A program made the translations under genes and the position numbers. The notes under the pieces were generated by a model. The model ran no database searches, was not told the origin of the DNA, and saw only the letters and a list, made by a program, of their open reading frames with translations. A DNA stretch of 64,000 nt. It comes from Siphonodentalium dalli. Taxonomy: Eukaryota > Mollusca > Scaphopoda > Gadilida > Siphonodentaliidae. The stretch spans positions 134,627,587 to 134,691,586 of the forward strand of contig CP136061.1 of NCBI GenBank assembly GCA_032622095.1. Reading direction: 5' to 3'. This document shows positions 44,476-54,691 of this stretch, one piece after another (positions within the stretch are counted from its first letter, which is position 1; every line of letters begins with the position of its first letter).

Positions 44476-44934
44476 GCCTGTACGGGGTTACCTTGAAAAA
44501 CTAAAATTAATGGATCGACCAAAGCCATGGGACCAGTGCCGCCAGTGGCGGGCTAATCTGCTAGTAGTTTATAATTTAGAATTAACAGTTACCAAATTAT
44601 GAAAATGTCCTCAAGAATATACTACGAGTACAGTACCGGTATAACAATAGTATGAATGCGATATTATCCACAAAACACACTTTGTGTGAGCTAAGCGTTT
44701 GTTTACATACAGCACGTAAATAGTGAGCGATAAGCAAACCACTCAACACCGTGACAGTTTTTTAGGAGAGTGATTGACTGTAAACCTATTCAACACCAAA
44801 TCCTGAAACGCGAAGATTAACAAGCGCTATACCGGTATGTTGTAAATAACTTGGTGGCATTTCTAGTCGAGGTTCAATTAGTGGGGTCTCCCCGGTGTCG
44901 AGTGTTTTGCTTATCACATACTCTTTACTTACTG

Positions 44935-45135
44935 TTTGTTTACATAACATGTCATTTGTTTACATAACACAGAGTATTAACATGACAATAACATGCAATT
45001 TATGTGTTATTTATACTTGGTATAAGAACAAGGTTTGTCTATAATATAATATTCTTTCAGTTTATGTCGGTTTTAATGGATGTGACTATTTTAACAGCAA
45101 TACCCACCACCAATGCTTACCATATCTTTAAGGTT
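44935..45135 (+). repeat. Diverged copy of 32955-33155
   Basis: TTTGTTTACATAACA, ATGACAATAACATGCAA, CTTGGTATAAGAACAAGGTT, CAGTTTATGTCGGTTTT, ACTATTTTAACAGCA and ATACCCACC occur in the same order and spacing. Confidence 0.7.
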
Positions 45136-45440
45136 AGGGAGTTATAACTGAAAAGTTTCGAAGACAAATTTTATAACGAGAGCAATAGCAAGTTTGTTTA
45201 AAAACTTTCCTGTTAAAACTCATAACCTTAATAAAAACAATTCTTATAATTTAATCTGCAATTTCACAGGAGAACCACCAGATCTTTAAGGTTATGCAGT
45301 TATAACCGAAAAGTTTCGAAGAAAATTTTATAACGAGAGCTATAGCAAATTTGTTTTAAAACTTTCTTGTTAAACTCATAACCTTAATAAAAACAATTCT
45401 TATAATTTAGTCCGCCATTTCACAGGAGAACCACCATATA
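45127..45440 (+). repeat. Tandem duplication, unit about 158 bp
   Basis: Units at about 45127-45286 and 45287-45440 share TTTAAGGTTA, AGTTATAAC, GAAAAGTTTCGAAGA, TTTTATAACGAGAGC, CATAACCTTAATAAAAACAA, TTCTTATAATTTA and TTTCACAGGAGAACCACCA. Confidence 0.9.
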
Positions 45441-45743
45441 TTTTTAGAAGTTAGAAAATACCTTGGCTAGCAGTACAGTTATTGGCAGGGGAAGGAATTC
45501 TGATGCAACAATGAAATTCGCTTGTATATCATAGGAAGTATCAAATAGTTTTCAATTACATTTTTAGATATGAGGTATAGGCATGGTCATATCACTCGAT
45601 GCTGCTGTCATTTCTGTAGCAGAAATTACTAAAGAAATTTAGGTTATCGAGTGTAAAACAAATTGTTACGCAGTATTCCGTGGATTATGATTAAATTATA
45701 ATGTAATAACATAGATATTACCACCGACATTGTCTATATTCAA

Positions 45744-45749
45744 TTTATT
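45744..45749 (-). promoter_or_regulatory. Poly(A) signal (AATAAA) for the RYBP/YAF2-like gene
   Basis: First AATAAA on the minus strand after the stop at 45970, about 220 bases downstream. Position is reasonable for a short 3' UTR; assignment is by proximity. Confidence 0.45.
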
Positions 45750-45969
45750 CAAATATAGCATGTGTTTAGGGACACAGAGGCTAACAGTAAACATTCCTAA
45801 CTGAATTTTCACAGGAGGCACTCTTTGGGACAATGGAATTGTGCATTGTGCCAATAATTATTCAAATGAATTATTAGTTTCTGCCGAAAAAGCAAATGTG
45901 GCGATTGATGCTAACACATAAAATTAATTAACCATGGCCTAATTGAAGTCCTCATTGAAGAAAGTTGAA

Positions 45970-46183
45970 TCACAAATTGCTGTCTGTATTGGAAGAATCA
46001 TCATTGTTATCCACAGAGCTTGGTATAGAGTTATCACTAATTTCAGCATTGGCACTGTTGTCCGAGGACAGTTGCTGATCACCTGGTTTGAATTTATAGT
46101 CTTTGATTAACACAGTAACATTTCCAACAGTCACAGTCATTTGTTGCTCGCTGTCTTTGTCAATGTTTTTCAACTTCAATTTC
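45970..46183 (-). CDS. Terminal coding exon of a RYBP/YAF2-like Polycomb adaptor
   Basis: RYBP and YAF2 bridge RING1/RNF2 to transcription factors in variant Polycomb repressive complex 1 in the nucleus. The exon encodes about 70 residues to a TGA at 45970-45972. It opens with KLKLKNIDKDSEQQ and continues TVTVGNVTVLIKDYKFK, which matches the conserved C-terminal RING1B-binding hairpin of the family (consensus R-P-R-L-K-N-V-D..S.Q...VTV....VII.(D/E)(F/Y)K). It ends in a 30-residue Ser/Asp/Asn-rich tail, as family members do. A CTCTATTTCCTCACTATTTCAG acceptor (split here as CTCTATTTCC then TCACTATTTCAG) precedes the exon, with AG at 46184-46185 and phase 2. The open frame continues to 46386, but that part is intron and MITE sequence. 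The N-terminal RanBP2-type zinc finger and basic middle lie in other exons that I could not find. A retained pseudo-exon is the main alternative. Confidence 0.78.
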
Positions 46184-46214
46184 CTGAAATAGTGAGGAAA
46201 TAGAGGTGAAAATT

Positions 46215-46405
46215 TATTACAAATTATCTGAACATTTCCCTCCAAAGAATATGAATCCTTCTCTGCTTGAATTAGCTTTTCGTTTGCCTGTTGTCTGCTT
46301 ATATTATCCTGACATCCCTCCAAATTAATAATAGACCTACATTCCAATGTGTACAGGTACTTTATAATATAGAGAGGGAGAATCAATTCAGTATATATAG
46401 AACGG
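46215..46405 (-). mobile_element. TTAACCC-type MITE-like repeat in the intron
   Basis: Reverse complement reads TTTACCCGTTCTATATATAC, TGATTCTCCCTCTC, GGTCTATTATTAATTTGGAG, GGATGTCAGGATAAT, AAGCAGACAACAG and GGAGGGAAATGTTCAGATAA, following 56646-56800 block for block. It abuts the splice acceptor region of the RYBP-like exon. Confidence 0.7.
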
Positions 46406-46413
46406 GTAAACTA

Positions 46414-46515
46414 CAGTAATGCCCTAAATAATCGACTACTTAACCACAGAAGAATTATGGGTAATTTTCAGGATTTAGTCGGAAATATGGCTTGTTGCCA
46501 TTCATTGGAATGCTC
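46414..46515 (+). mobile_element. mariner-type hairpin MITE, copy 4 (left arm only)
   Basis: CTA-CAGTAATGCCCTAAATAATC, CCACAGAAGAATTATGGG, GGATTTAGTCGGAAATATGG, CTTGTTGCCATTCATTGGAA, then unrelated sequence. Right arm lost. Confidence 0.85.
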
Positions 46516-46516
46516 G

Positions 46517-46745
46517 CACATATTTGAACCTAAATATTCACATAGGTTCATATTTGACTTATTGATTCTGAAATAAGCCAATCCCATAGTGGACTTATAC
46601 CCGTTATTATGCTGGCCACAGTGAAAACACAAATATGAAGAGTGTACATCTGGTCTGCAAATAGGTTCATATTGAATCTAAATATTCACATTTATTTGAT
46701 ACTGAAATAGGCACATAGTGAGCTTATTTTGTTTTGTGTGTTTTT
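46517..46745 (+). repeat. Local direct repeat
   Basis: CATATTTGAACCTAAATATT, CACA, GGTTCATATTTGA, TTGATTCTGAAATA and CCATAGTG(GAC)TTAT recur at 46664-46735 with small changes. Confidence 0.65.
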
Positions 46746-46789
46746 TTATTTATTTAACTAAATGTTTTTAAATCAAAATTTTGAAAAAC

Positions 46790-46870
46790 TAATGCCGTTA
46801 TAACCTCCGCCAGGGTACCCCGAGTTACACCAAATTTGGTTGAAATCGGTCTGGGAATCTGAGAGAAAAA
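46790..46870 (-). repeat. Inverted pair with 53415-53500
   Basis: Reverse complement gives CCGATTTCAACCAAATTTGG, TCGGGGTACCCTGGCGGAGG and TTATAACGG, matching the plus strand at 53420-53490. Confidence 0.75.
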
Positions 46871-48020
46871 TCTGAACAGACAGACATGTTTGGAGAGGTT
46901 ATTGCTCACTAGAGACTTGAAACTTTTTTGGTAAAAAAGTTTGGATAAATGATATTTTCTTGACCATTTTTGAAAAAAAAAACTGGCCCACCTACAGTGC
47001 GAAACATTGAATAGCACTGGCTGCACCACCCTCTGATGTGCCAGAACCTTGGAGTAACAGAGTTATAGGTCAATCTCATCACAAACTCTGATGGGATAAT
47101 GTAAATCACAAATTAGCTATAGGTGTTTTTATTGACTCGGCCTAACATGAGATTTTGATGTCAAATAAGACAACTGCTTGCTAAAACATCCGATTCACAC
47201 ATCTGATTGAGGCCACATTTGAAATGCTATTTCCTGGATCGCGATAAAAAGAAACTAGGACAAATGGATGTCAAATGACACAAAATTTCAATGTGAAATA
47301 TGCAAATCCAGCCAACACAGACGAAACAAATGTCGAAAAGGCATTAATTGACAGAGTTGTGGTTTTCGTAGGTATAGGGGGCTAAACATACGCTTCCGCA
47401 AGCAAACACGAAAGGCAGCATGGGATATGTGCTCAGACATTACTGTAAACACGCGACGATGTTGTCGTACAGACCTATGATGTTTGTTGATCAAATGAAA
47501 CTTTAGCTGCGATGAAAAGCTCATTAAAATTGTTCAAATTACTTTGCTGGACCTGAAGATGTGATTAGTATCACTTGATTTGAGACATGATACCAACTTC
47601 CGCTAAGCCGCCCATTTGGACCACACCTACATTCCTATGTACTGGTAATAGAACATGGTCTCAGGGACGTGGCTGCAGATCTTTGTTTTTTGTTTGAGGG
47701 GTTCCAACTTCAAATTTCAGACTCCCATCTCCCAGCTGAACCAGACCAAATTCCTAACTCTGTGAGGGTTGTCACTCAATAGCCAGTGGAGCAACAAACT
47801 ACTTATTTCCTAAAAATAATATCTTATATCATATTTAATATAAGCTATGCATCCTGTAATGTCACCAGAAAGAGAGTGGCCCAAGTGAAATTCTGCATCA
47901 ATTGGGAGTGTGCAAATGTGAGTCTAAGAATATTTAATGTTTCAATGTTTACTCTACAGTATGTGTGTGTCGTCTGTCGACCTCTTCACCTTCCTGTTCA
48001 AGCCTCAAAATATGGTGCTG
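46871..48020. other. No gene recognised (intron-like)
   Basis: If the RYBP-like gene continues upstream, this is intron. No zinc-finger exon (W.C..C...N......C..C on the minus strand) was spotted. Minus frames at 46754-47109 and 47288-47524 carry no recognised domain. Confidence 0.35.
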
Positions 48021-48028
48021 AACATTTT

Positions 48029-48120
48029 CAGAATGAGGTCCACAGAGGGTGAATTTAGTGATGCTACCCCACACAGCGGGCTAGCATCTCCAAATTCACC
48101 CTCTGGGGACCTCATTCTGC
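48029..48120. repeat. Short fold-back repeat (GGTGAATTTA family), clear copy
   Basis: CAGAATGAGGTCCACAGAGG, GTGAATTTAGTGATGCTA pairs with CTAGCATCTCCAAATTCACC, CTCTGGGGACCTCATTCTG across a 12-base loop. Full palindrome of about 90 bases. Confidence 0.88.
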
Positions 48121-48424
48121 TTCTGGGAAGTATCAATAGTCTCAAATTAATAGAGCCTGAAGCCGCCAAAGCACGCCGCCAGCCATATTATCTCTAACAC
48201 CAGCCACATGAAAAAATCTCTGCCGCTTGAATTGTAAAATGGCTGAGCCGCGTGCATGGGCTTATATGTGATGCACAACTGTACTGTGAATCACAAAGAA
48301 CTAAAAAGTATTGCCTAATATTGGTATACTGCCTAATATTGGTATACTCGCATGGACATGGCAGGGTTGTTATATCAGAACACCCCAGCCTCCCAATGTG
48401 GAATAGACAATGCATGCTTTTATA

Positions 48425-49284
48425 CAGGGTTGGCTGATTTAAATAAAAAAAAATTGAAATGACAAAAAGTCAAGAATTGCAATATCTAACAAGGTTTTTG
48501 TAAACTATAACATGAGTATGATTAAACAAGATACAACATTTTATAATATATATGAAATTGTACAGTAATTGTCAACCCTAAATAGAAACTACAGACATGC
48601 TGCATGGTACCACGATTACTGCTCCAGCAACAGCCTGTTCAGCTTAACATTGTTAGTATAATATGTGACTACATTGTACACCTAGATTCAGCACTCCTCA
48701 TTACACTGTTGAATTTCCTTTCCTTTTCTGATTGCTGTGTACATATAAATGCTAACTGAGTAACTCTACCATATACTATGCCATCTAAACAACTCTAGTT
48801 GTCTAATGTCTATATACTTGATATATGGTCTGATTATGTCTTCAAGTCACCCGAGAGCAAACTTGATTGATAATATATTGATTATATTCAGTTTTCAGCA
48901 AAAATGTTCTAAATTTATCAGTAAATGTTTCAGCACAAATCTATCTATCCAGATATCACAACATTGGAACTCACATGGGCCTAAGTGTATGCATAAAGTA
49001 CATGGTCGCCATATTTGTACTGCCATTATAACTGTACATATATTTCTGTATATTTGATAGGTATACAATAAATAATAATATAATTCTGATTAATCCAGCC
49101 TTGGATATAATAACTAACGCCTTTTATAACCTTCATTTATCAAAGACATTGCATAATTACATATTTTCATAACAGTTAGAAAAAAAAAAGTTAAAAATAA
49201 TTTAAATAAAACAAATCTGATTTAATTCAAATAAATCAATTTTTTGGATTAATGTAAAAAAAAAAATTTAAATCACCAACTCTG
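48425..49284. mobile_element. hAT-type non-autonomous transposon 2
   Basis: Perfect 8-bp target duplication CTTTTATA at 48417-48424 and 49285-49292. Ends CAGGGTTGGCTGATTTAAAT and, inverted, CAGAGTTGG-TGATTTAAAT. 860 bp, AT-rich inside with no transposase. The internal part 48459-48870 recurs, with a deletion, at 59872-60060. CAGRGTTGG ends resemble element 1 at 14331, but the subterminal sequence differs, so it is a separate family. Confidence 0.94.
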
Positions 49285-49299
49285 CTTTTATATAAATGA

Positions 49300-49335
49300 A
49301 TGGGAGCATCCATTCAGTATTGAAAGGGTTAAAGT
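49300..49335 (-). repeat. End fragment of the TTAACCC MITE-like repeat
   Basis: Reverse complement TTAACCCTTTCAATACTGAA then TGGATGCTCCCATTC matches the family end at 21668 and 46400. Confidence 0.6.
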
Positions 49336-49960
49336 ATGACTTGTTTATTTCTATTGGATTCATCATTCAATGATGCATGCATATATTAAATTACTAGTAG
49401 ATTATTTATTGGTAATGATAGTACAAATATCTATAAATTTTTATACAAAGATGTCACATGTATACAAATTGAACGAGCAGTGTAATACAAATATGGATGG
49501 AACTGTGGGGTCAACATTAAAATATAGCTGTAAATCAGTGATAAAAAGAGCTCACTATTTAGATGTATAATCAAAAATGGATTTAACCAATAAAAGTTTT
49601 AAAAGATGGTTAGTTGGAGATATTTAATAATAATAAATTTTATTATTAATACTGGTCAGCTTCAATAATTAGATATATCTTTACCAGGGACAATACTGTA
49701 AGAAGGACAAAAAATCCCTCATTTCCATAGTGGTCCCTATTACTTATGATGGGATTAATTACGAAGACTGTGCTGTCTTAAAAAGAATATGGTCAGTTGG
49801 AGATAGATCAGAATGCAATATTAGGTACATATATATATGTATCACATTACTATGAAGATATGTGTGCTTTTTAGGAAAATATTTTGACCCTAATAACATG
49901 AAAGTATCAGAATAGCAGTCGTGAAGTATCAGTACTTATAGGTTATGAGTCATCATATAA
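49336..49960. other. No gene seen
   Basis: AT-rich; nothing recognised. Confidence 0.4.
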
Positions 49961-49966
49961 GATATA

Positions 49967-50132
49967 CAGTAATGCCCTAATTAATCGACTGCTTAACCAC
50001 AGCAGAATTATGGGTAACTTTTCAGGATTTAGTTGGAAATATGGCTTGTTGCCATTCATCGGAAAGCTCTCCCCTGAAAAGTTACCCATAATTCTGCTGT
50101 GGTTAAGCAGTCGATTAATTAGGGCATTACTG
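49967..50132. mobile_element. mariner-type hairpin MITE, copy 5 (tip deleted on the right)
   Basis: TA at 49965-49966 and 50133-50134. Left arm complete (CAGTAATGCCCTAATTAATC ... CATTCATCGGAAAGCTCTC); the right arm resumes at CCTGAAAAGTTACCCATAAT and ends GATTAATTAGGGCATTACTG. The arm ends share the private ATTAATC variant, so they were homogenised or derive from a perfect hairpin. Confidence 0.92.
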
Positions 50133-50397
50133 TACATGTGCTAATGTGTGCTGTATAGCATAATTTAAATGGTACATGTATGCATGGCTATGTAATAGCT
50201 ATATAAAGCTATAATATATGGTTAGATATGGCTGCCAAGTGGGATTCAAAGTAAGCTAATAACACCAATCCCATAAGTCTTTAGAATCTCATTGCAGACT
50301 CGTACCTATATACATATATCTATCTATATATTGCCAGATGCCAGTGATGATAGCAGCCTGAAGTAGACAGAAGTCCCAATGTACATGTAACTTATAC

Positions 50398-50456
50398 CGA
50401 TTAGATGGGACTCTACAAAGTACATCCATGCCAGTCCTTCCGTGTATTTTCGCCAT
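50398..50456 (-). CDS. Candidate first coding exon (unrecognised)
   Basis: On the minus strand an ATG in ATTATGGCG context opens MAKIHGRTGMDVLCRVPSNR, reaching a strong donor ATCG|GTATAAGT at 50397. The exon is 59 bases, leaving phase 2, which would join in frame with the phase-2 acceptor of the RYBP-like exon at 46183. The peptide itself does not match RYBP/YAF2. A CpG-containing stretch with ATGGCGGC lies upstream at 50590-50720. A one-in-three phase match is weak evidence. Confidence 0.2.
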
Positions 50457-50579
50457 AATGGAACAGCCCAACACAAAAAGAGCACATGTGGCCTGGGATT
50501 CTACGGGTTCACCACAAACGCTAAGACAAACGGGGTAAAAACTGGGGATTAGGAAAATTTCAGAAATGAAAATACGCTG

Positions 50580-50725
50580 AATGATAACATCTCAGACGGC
50601 TGAGCCGCCATATTTCGTCAGCCACGAACGTCGTGACTGAGTCGGCTTAGCTAGCTAACCAGCCACAAAATTGGTTGAGCCAGCCGCGAAAACTAATTGT
50701 CGTGGCTTCGGGGTCTACAAATTAA
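50580..50725. promoter_or_regulatory. CpG-containing, promoter-like segment
   Basis: In an AT-rich, CpG-poor setting this stretch holds about ten CpGs (ACGGCTGAGCCGCCATATTT, CGTCAGCCACGAACGTCGTG, CCAGCCGCGAAAAC, TTGTCGTGG). Minus strand reads AATATGGCGGCTCAGCCG, a YY1-like ATGGCGGC. Could be the 5' end of a minus-strand gene. Confidence 0.25.
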
Positions 50726-50833
50726 CATTGTTTTTAGTTACCTTTTCCCTTCTGGGAAGTTTCTATATCCCCTAGTTCTCCTGGGGAACTTCAATCTGAT
50801 CCTAGGTCTACAATAGCAGTTGAGGCCTTGAAT

Positions 50834-50938
50834 CAGAATGAGGTTCCAAGAGGGTGAATTTGGTGATGCTAGCCCACTAAATTCACCCTCTGGGGACCTC
50901 ATTCTGCAAATGACAGACACACTATTTGCAGGCTTGGT
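50834..50938. repeat. Short fold-back repeat (GGTGAATTTA family)
   Basis: CAGAATGAGGTTCCAAGAGG, GTGAATTTGGTGATGCTAGC against ACTAAATTCACCCTCTGGGG, ACCTCATTCTG, with the flank AAATGACAGACACACTATTT and GCAGGCTTG shared with 57770-57800. Confidence 0.88.
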
Positions 50939-51443
50939 GTGGCATACCCCCTGGAGACCTAGATACCCCCCACCAGGACCAGGGTTGAGGTGTTGATGAG
51001 GTAATCAATTGATTTCGGTGTTGACAGTATCCTAATATTTGTTACAATAGCTATTTCATTACATAGACATTGCATCTCAGCACACCATGAGTTTGGATGT
51101 TTACTTTAAATCGACCTCATGTGTGGAGAGATGGTAAAACAATGAGAGCGTGCCTAATTGAAGTCGATACCAGCTGTGTGATTTGGTGATTATCCAAATG
51201 CCTTCATACCCAGGTGTCAAACCGCGCGACTGCTGAACACCATCCAACGAGGCACTTCAAATCTAAAGACCCGTCTTCTTAATCAATAAGTATTTCAATA
51301 AACATTCATGATAGATGATCAATCTCTTCCAACAACAACAACAGCAACAACAAAATTTCTGCGAACTCTTTTGAGACATGTTTGCCATATTATTCCTAAG
51401 AAAAACATAAGAGGATCATCTGGGCTCATATTCACTACTTAAC

Positions 51444-51841
51444 ACCTGTGTTTAGGGTAACCCACCCGCCCCTCCAAAAACAGGCCTCCTCCTTACCATT
51501 TTATTGGGGTTTTTTTCCAATTTTCCTCCAACTCATTTTGTTTTTCACTTAAAATATGAAAAAATGCAACAGGAAAGTGGTAACCGGAATAAGCCATTGC
51601 TTTAAAGATAGTGAACAACAGTAATTATTTTGTCATTTTATGCAGTTTAGGAAGTGACCCACCTTCCGGTCCCTGTACCCTCGTACACCAAGTAAAAAAG
51701 CTTGCTCTCCAACCCCCCCCCCCCCCAGAACAGAATGGTTGAAAAAATGCTGAGCAAGAAAATTAAAATGAAAAAGTTAAATAAAATGACATTACCACCC
51801 GCCCCCTGTTTTTTCTCTCTCCTGTTACCCTAAACACAGGT
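51444..51841. mobile_element. 398-bp TIR element, ACCTGTGTTTAGGGTAAC ends
   Basis: Left ACCTGTGTTTAGGGTAACCC (then ACCCGCCCC) and right GTTACCCTAAACACAGGT are inverted repeats of 18 bases, with ACCCGCCCC also present near the right end at about 51796. A C run near 51713-51726. The same end sequence appears inside the Harbinger-like element at 62495-63934 and at 60830-60870. No target duplication could be defined. Confidence 0.75.
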
Positions 51842-51950
51842 GATTATATTATGTAGCCTTATATATATTCCAGGTGGTTTATACCTGGCGGAGCACAATG
51901 CAAACTATCTGTGGACTGAATTATCCCATCAAGGTATTTGACAGCTATCA

Positions 51951-52046
51951 TAGATTGGCCACAATTGTTGAATGCATTCAAATGTAGCAGTATACATGTA
52001 GATTGGCCACAATTGTTGAATGCATTTGCATGTAGCAGTATACATG
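51951..52046 (+). repeat. 48-bp tandem duplication
   Basis: TAGATTGGCCACAATTGTTG, AATGCATT, TGTAGCAGTATACATG occurs at 51951 and 51999, with differences only around CAAA/TGCA. Confidence 0.92.
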
Positions 52047-52317
52047 CTTGATTTCAATTTCAATTAGATGCAGCGTTTTGTGTACTTATGTCCACATTCT
52101 TGAAAATAAAAGGCCGCTCGGCCACAGTGTCCCCCGAACCGGTGGCTTCATTTGGAGCGGAGGCTTTGTAGAAGTATACTATATGGATAAGACACTTGTG
52201 CATTGTCTCACTACTGACATGCATACAAATAACCAAACCTTAAAAAACCTCTTAAAGTCAAAATATAACATCAAATTGGCACAAAATGAAGAAAATTACA
52301 AGAAAAATTGAATTTTC

Positions 52318-52765
52318 TAAGTCGAAAAGCCCATAACTCTGAGAAAAATCATCGGATCAAACTCAAATTCGAACTTGACCTGTATCTTGATATGACTGAT
52401 CCACATAAAAACGGTATTTGCAATTAAAGGATCCAAACTTGAGATATCATCCAGAAACCGAAAAAGTGAGAAATTTTCTAAGTAAAAAAAGTCGAAAAAG
52501 GGCCACAGGAGCATACCTATATTTGAACTTGACCTGTACATAGGGCTGATAAACTCACATACCAAATTTGGTTCAGATATGATCACACAAACTGAAGTTA
52601 TCATCCGGAAACCAGAAAATTATCAGTTTCTAAGTAAAAAAAGGGCCATAACTCTCGCAAAAATGGGCGGAGCAAACCCATATTCGAACTTGACCTGTAT
52701 TTTGGTCTGATAAACTCACCTATGAAATTTGCTTTTGATCTAATAACCGAAAATAAAGTTATCAT
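52318..52765 (+). repeat. GGGCCATAACTC repeat family (G), three diverged units
   Basis: Units with CATAACTCTGAGAAAAATC, ATCGGATCAAACTC, CGAACTTGACCTGTAT, TGATAAACTCAC and AAGTTATCATC. This subfamily reads GACCTGTA where others read GATCTGTA, and lacks the GACA/GACG tract. Confidence 0.8.
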
Positions 52766-52990
52766 CTAACGAGAGGCCGATCACGATCGGCAGATGTTAA
52801 CCCATCCCTTGGCGATAAAAATTTAATATGATCGGATAAATGAGAGTTTTGGTGTTGAATTATAGAGTATACTGTTATGTACTATTATAGACAAATGTAC
52901 ATAACACAAATTATTGGAATTTATGGGTCACTCGCATTTATATAAGAGAATGGACTGGTACAGGATCTGTAATGCTAAACCACCACAGCC
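52766..52990 (+). repeat. Dispersed repeat pair with 58704-58920
   Basis: ACGAGAGGCCGATCACGATC, GGCAGATGTTAACCCATCCC, TTGGCGATA, TGAGAGTTTTGGTGTTGAAT, TATAGAGTATAC and TATGGGTCAC occur in both, plus CATTTATATAAGAGAATG, which resembles half of the piggyBac-MITE palindrome. CCGATCACGATCGG is itself palindromic. Confidence 0.88.
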
Positions 52991-53414
52991 AGCAAGCCCA
53001 TGTGTTAAATGTGTAGGCGTGACCTGGGCATGGAATACTTGGGTTAAGAGAGTCCAATTTAAGTTTACAATAATAATGTGTCCTAGTATACAGATAAGCA
53101 ACCTCACCACTGACCCATTAATATCAATTATATAGCAGAGCTGTCAAAATATCACAGGAATTGTTTATGTTGAACACTGACCTCTCTATTAACCAATAAT
53201 AGATGTCCAAGTCTACTGTTAATATCATGTGATGTTTATTGTTGAATCTTTATTTTAAATTAGATGCCATAGCCTTCTTTATCAGATTATTTGCACATTG
53301 GCATAAGAGACATCAGAAAATAATATAGCCTTATCAATAGCTAAGTAGTCCAAAGGCAATTGGTGAATTGGATTTAATGTTGCTCCAAACAGATTTACCA
53401 GTACATAACACAAG

Positions 53415-53500
53415 ATTTTGGACCGATTTAATCAAATTTGGTGGGGTGATTCGGGGTACCCTTGGCAGAGTTATAAAGGTGTTAGTTTAAAAAAAAAAAT
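53415..53500 (+). repeat. Inverted pair with 46790-46870
   Basis: GGACCGATTTAATCAAATTT, GGTGGGGTGATTCGGGGTAC, CCTTGGCAGAGTTATAA. Confidence 0.75.
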
Positions 53501-53684
53501 TAAGTTAAAAAAAAAATTGTTTTTAATTATTTAACAAAAGTAAAGGGACACATTGGAAATCTTTTTATCAACTTTTATCATAATCATCAATATCTAAATG
53601 AAAACAAATGACAATGTCAATGACATTTTTATTATTATTATTATAAAAGTATAAAAAAAAATCGATTTTTTTTTCAATTTTTTT

Positions 53685-54082
53685 TCCGAAAAAGGGTCAT
53701 AACTCCTTTAAAGTTAATCGGATCAAACCCATATTCAAACTCGATCTGTATTTTGGGCTGTGAAACTCACATACCAAATTTGGTTCCAATCAGATAAAAA
53801 ATGTTTGAGGTATGGCAGAATGCGTGAATTCTAAGTTAAAAAAGGGCCATAACTCTGTAACAAAATCTCGGATCAAACCCAAATTCGAACTCGATCTGTA
53901 TTTTGGGCTGAGAAACCCATATACAAAATTTGGTTTCGATCGGATAGAAAATGTTTGAGTTATCACATTACTTGTAAAGTGTCTACGGACAGACAGACAG
54001 ACAGACAGACGGACGAACGACGAGTGGTCAATCCGGGCAACGACACTATGTTTACCATACTATGGTATGGGTAAACATAAAA
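53685..54082 (+). repeat. GGGCCATAACTC repeat family (G), two units
   Basis: Two units, then GTGTCTACGGACAGACAGAC, ACGACGAGTGGTCAATCC and the CCATACTATGGTATGG palindrome, as at 25200-25330. Confidence 0.9.
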
Positions 54083-54287
54083 ACCATTTCCGGACGGACA
54101 CCGGTTATTTTAATATTCCCCCGAATTTTTTTTTTTCGGGGGACAATAAAAGAGATGGTTATTTATATATATTATAATACTCATTCCACAGAAAGATTCA
54201 GTATGATTCTCTTCCTCTATTTGTGGATTTTATCTGGTGAGTGTGTCCTAAATGCTACAGTGAAGGTATCGTGTGCGTTCAGCAGCT

Positions 54288-54503
54288 ACATGTAATGCCC
54301 TAAATAATCGACTCCTTAACCACAGCAGAATTATAGGTAATTTATCATGATTTAGTCAGATATATGGCTTGTTGTCATTCATTGTAAAGCTCTCAGCGAG
54401 AGCTTTCCGATGAATGGCAACAAGCCATATTTCCGACTAAATCCTAAAACAATTACCCATAATTCTGCTGTGGTTAAGGAGTCAATTATTTAGGCATTAC
54501 ATG
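54288..54503. mobile_element. mariner-type hairpin MITE, copy 6 (variant ends)
   Basis: Ends read CATGTAATGCCCTAAATAAT and ATTATTTAGGCATTACATG rather than CAGTAATG, otherwise the full 215-base hairpin. Its right arm and flank are then duplicated (next entry). Confidence 0.88.
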
Positions 54504-54691
54504 AACTAAATAAACTACCCAGTTTATAAAATAAACGCAGTTGTTGAGAGCTTTCCGATGAATGGCAACAAGCCATATTTCCGACTAAATCCTGAAAAAT
54601 TACCCATAATTCTGCTGTGGTTGAGGAGTCAATTATTTAGGGCATTACATGTACTAAATAAACTACCCAGTTTATAAAATAAACGCAGTTG
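54398..54691 (+). repeat. Tandem duplication of the MITE right arm plus flank, unit about 147 bp
   Basis: 54398-54545 and 54546-54691 both run GAGAGCTTTCCGATGAATGG ... GGCATTACATG, ACTAAATAAACTACCCAGTT, TATAAAATAAACGCAGTTG. The second copy retains the more family-like CCTGAAAAATTACCC. Confidence 0.92.

Noticed and set aside
44103-44504. 133-residue plus-strand frame
   Set aside because: It spans two diverged GC-rich tandem units, and a minus-strand frame is equally open; composition is Arg/Cys/Trp-rich as expected of GC-rich repeats.
46184-46386. N-terminal extension of the RYBP-like frame
   Set aside because: This part overlaps a polypyrimidine-AG splice acceptor and a MITE-like repeat found elsewhere, so it is intron sequence that happens to be open.
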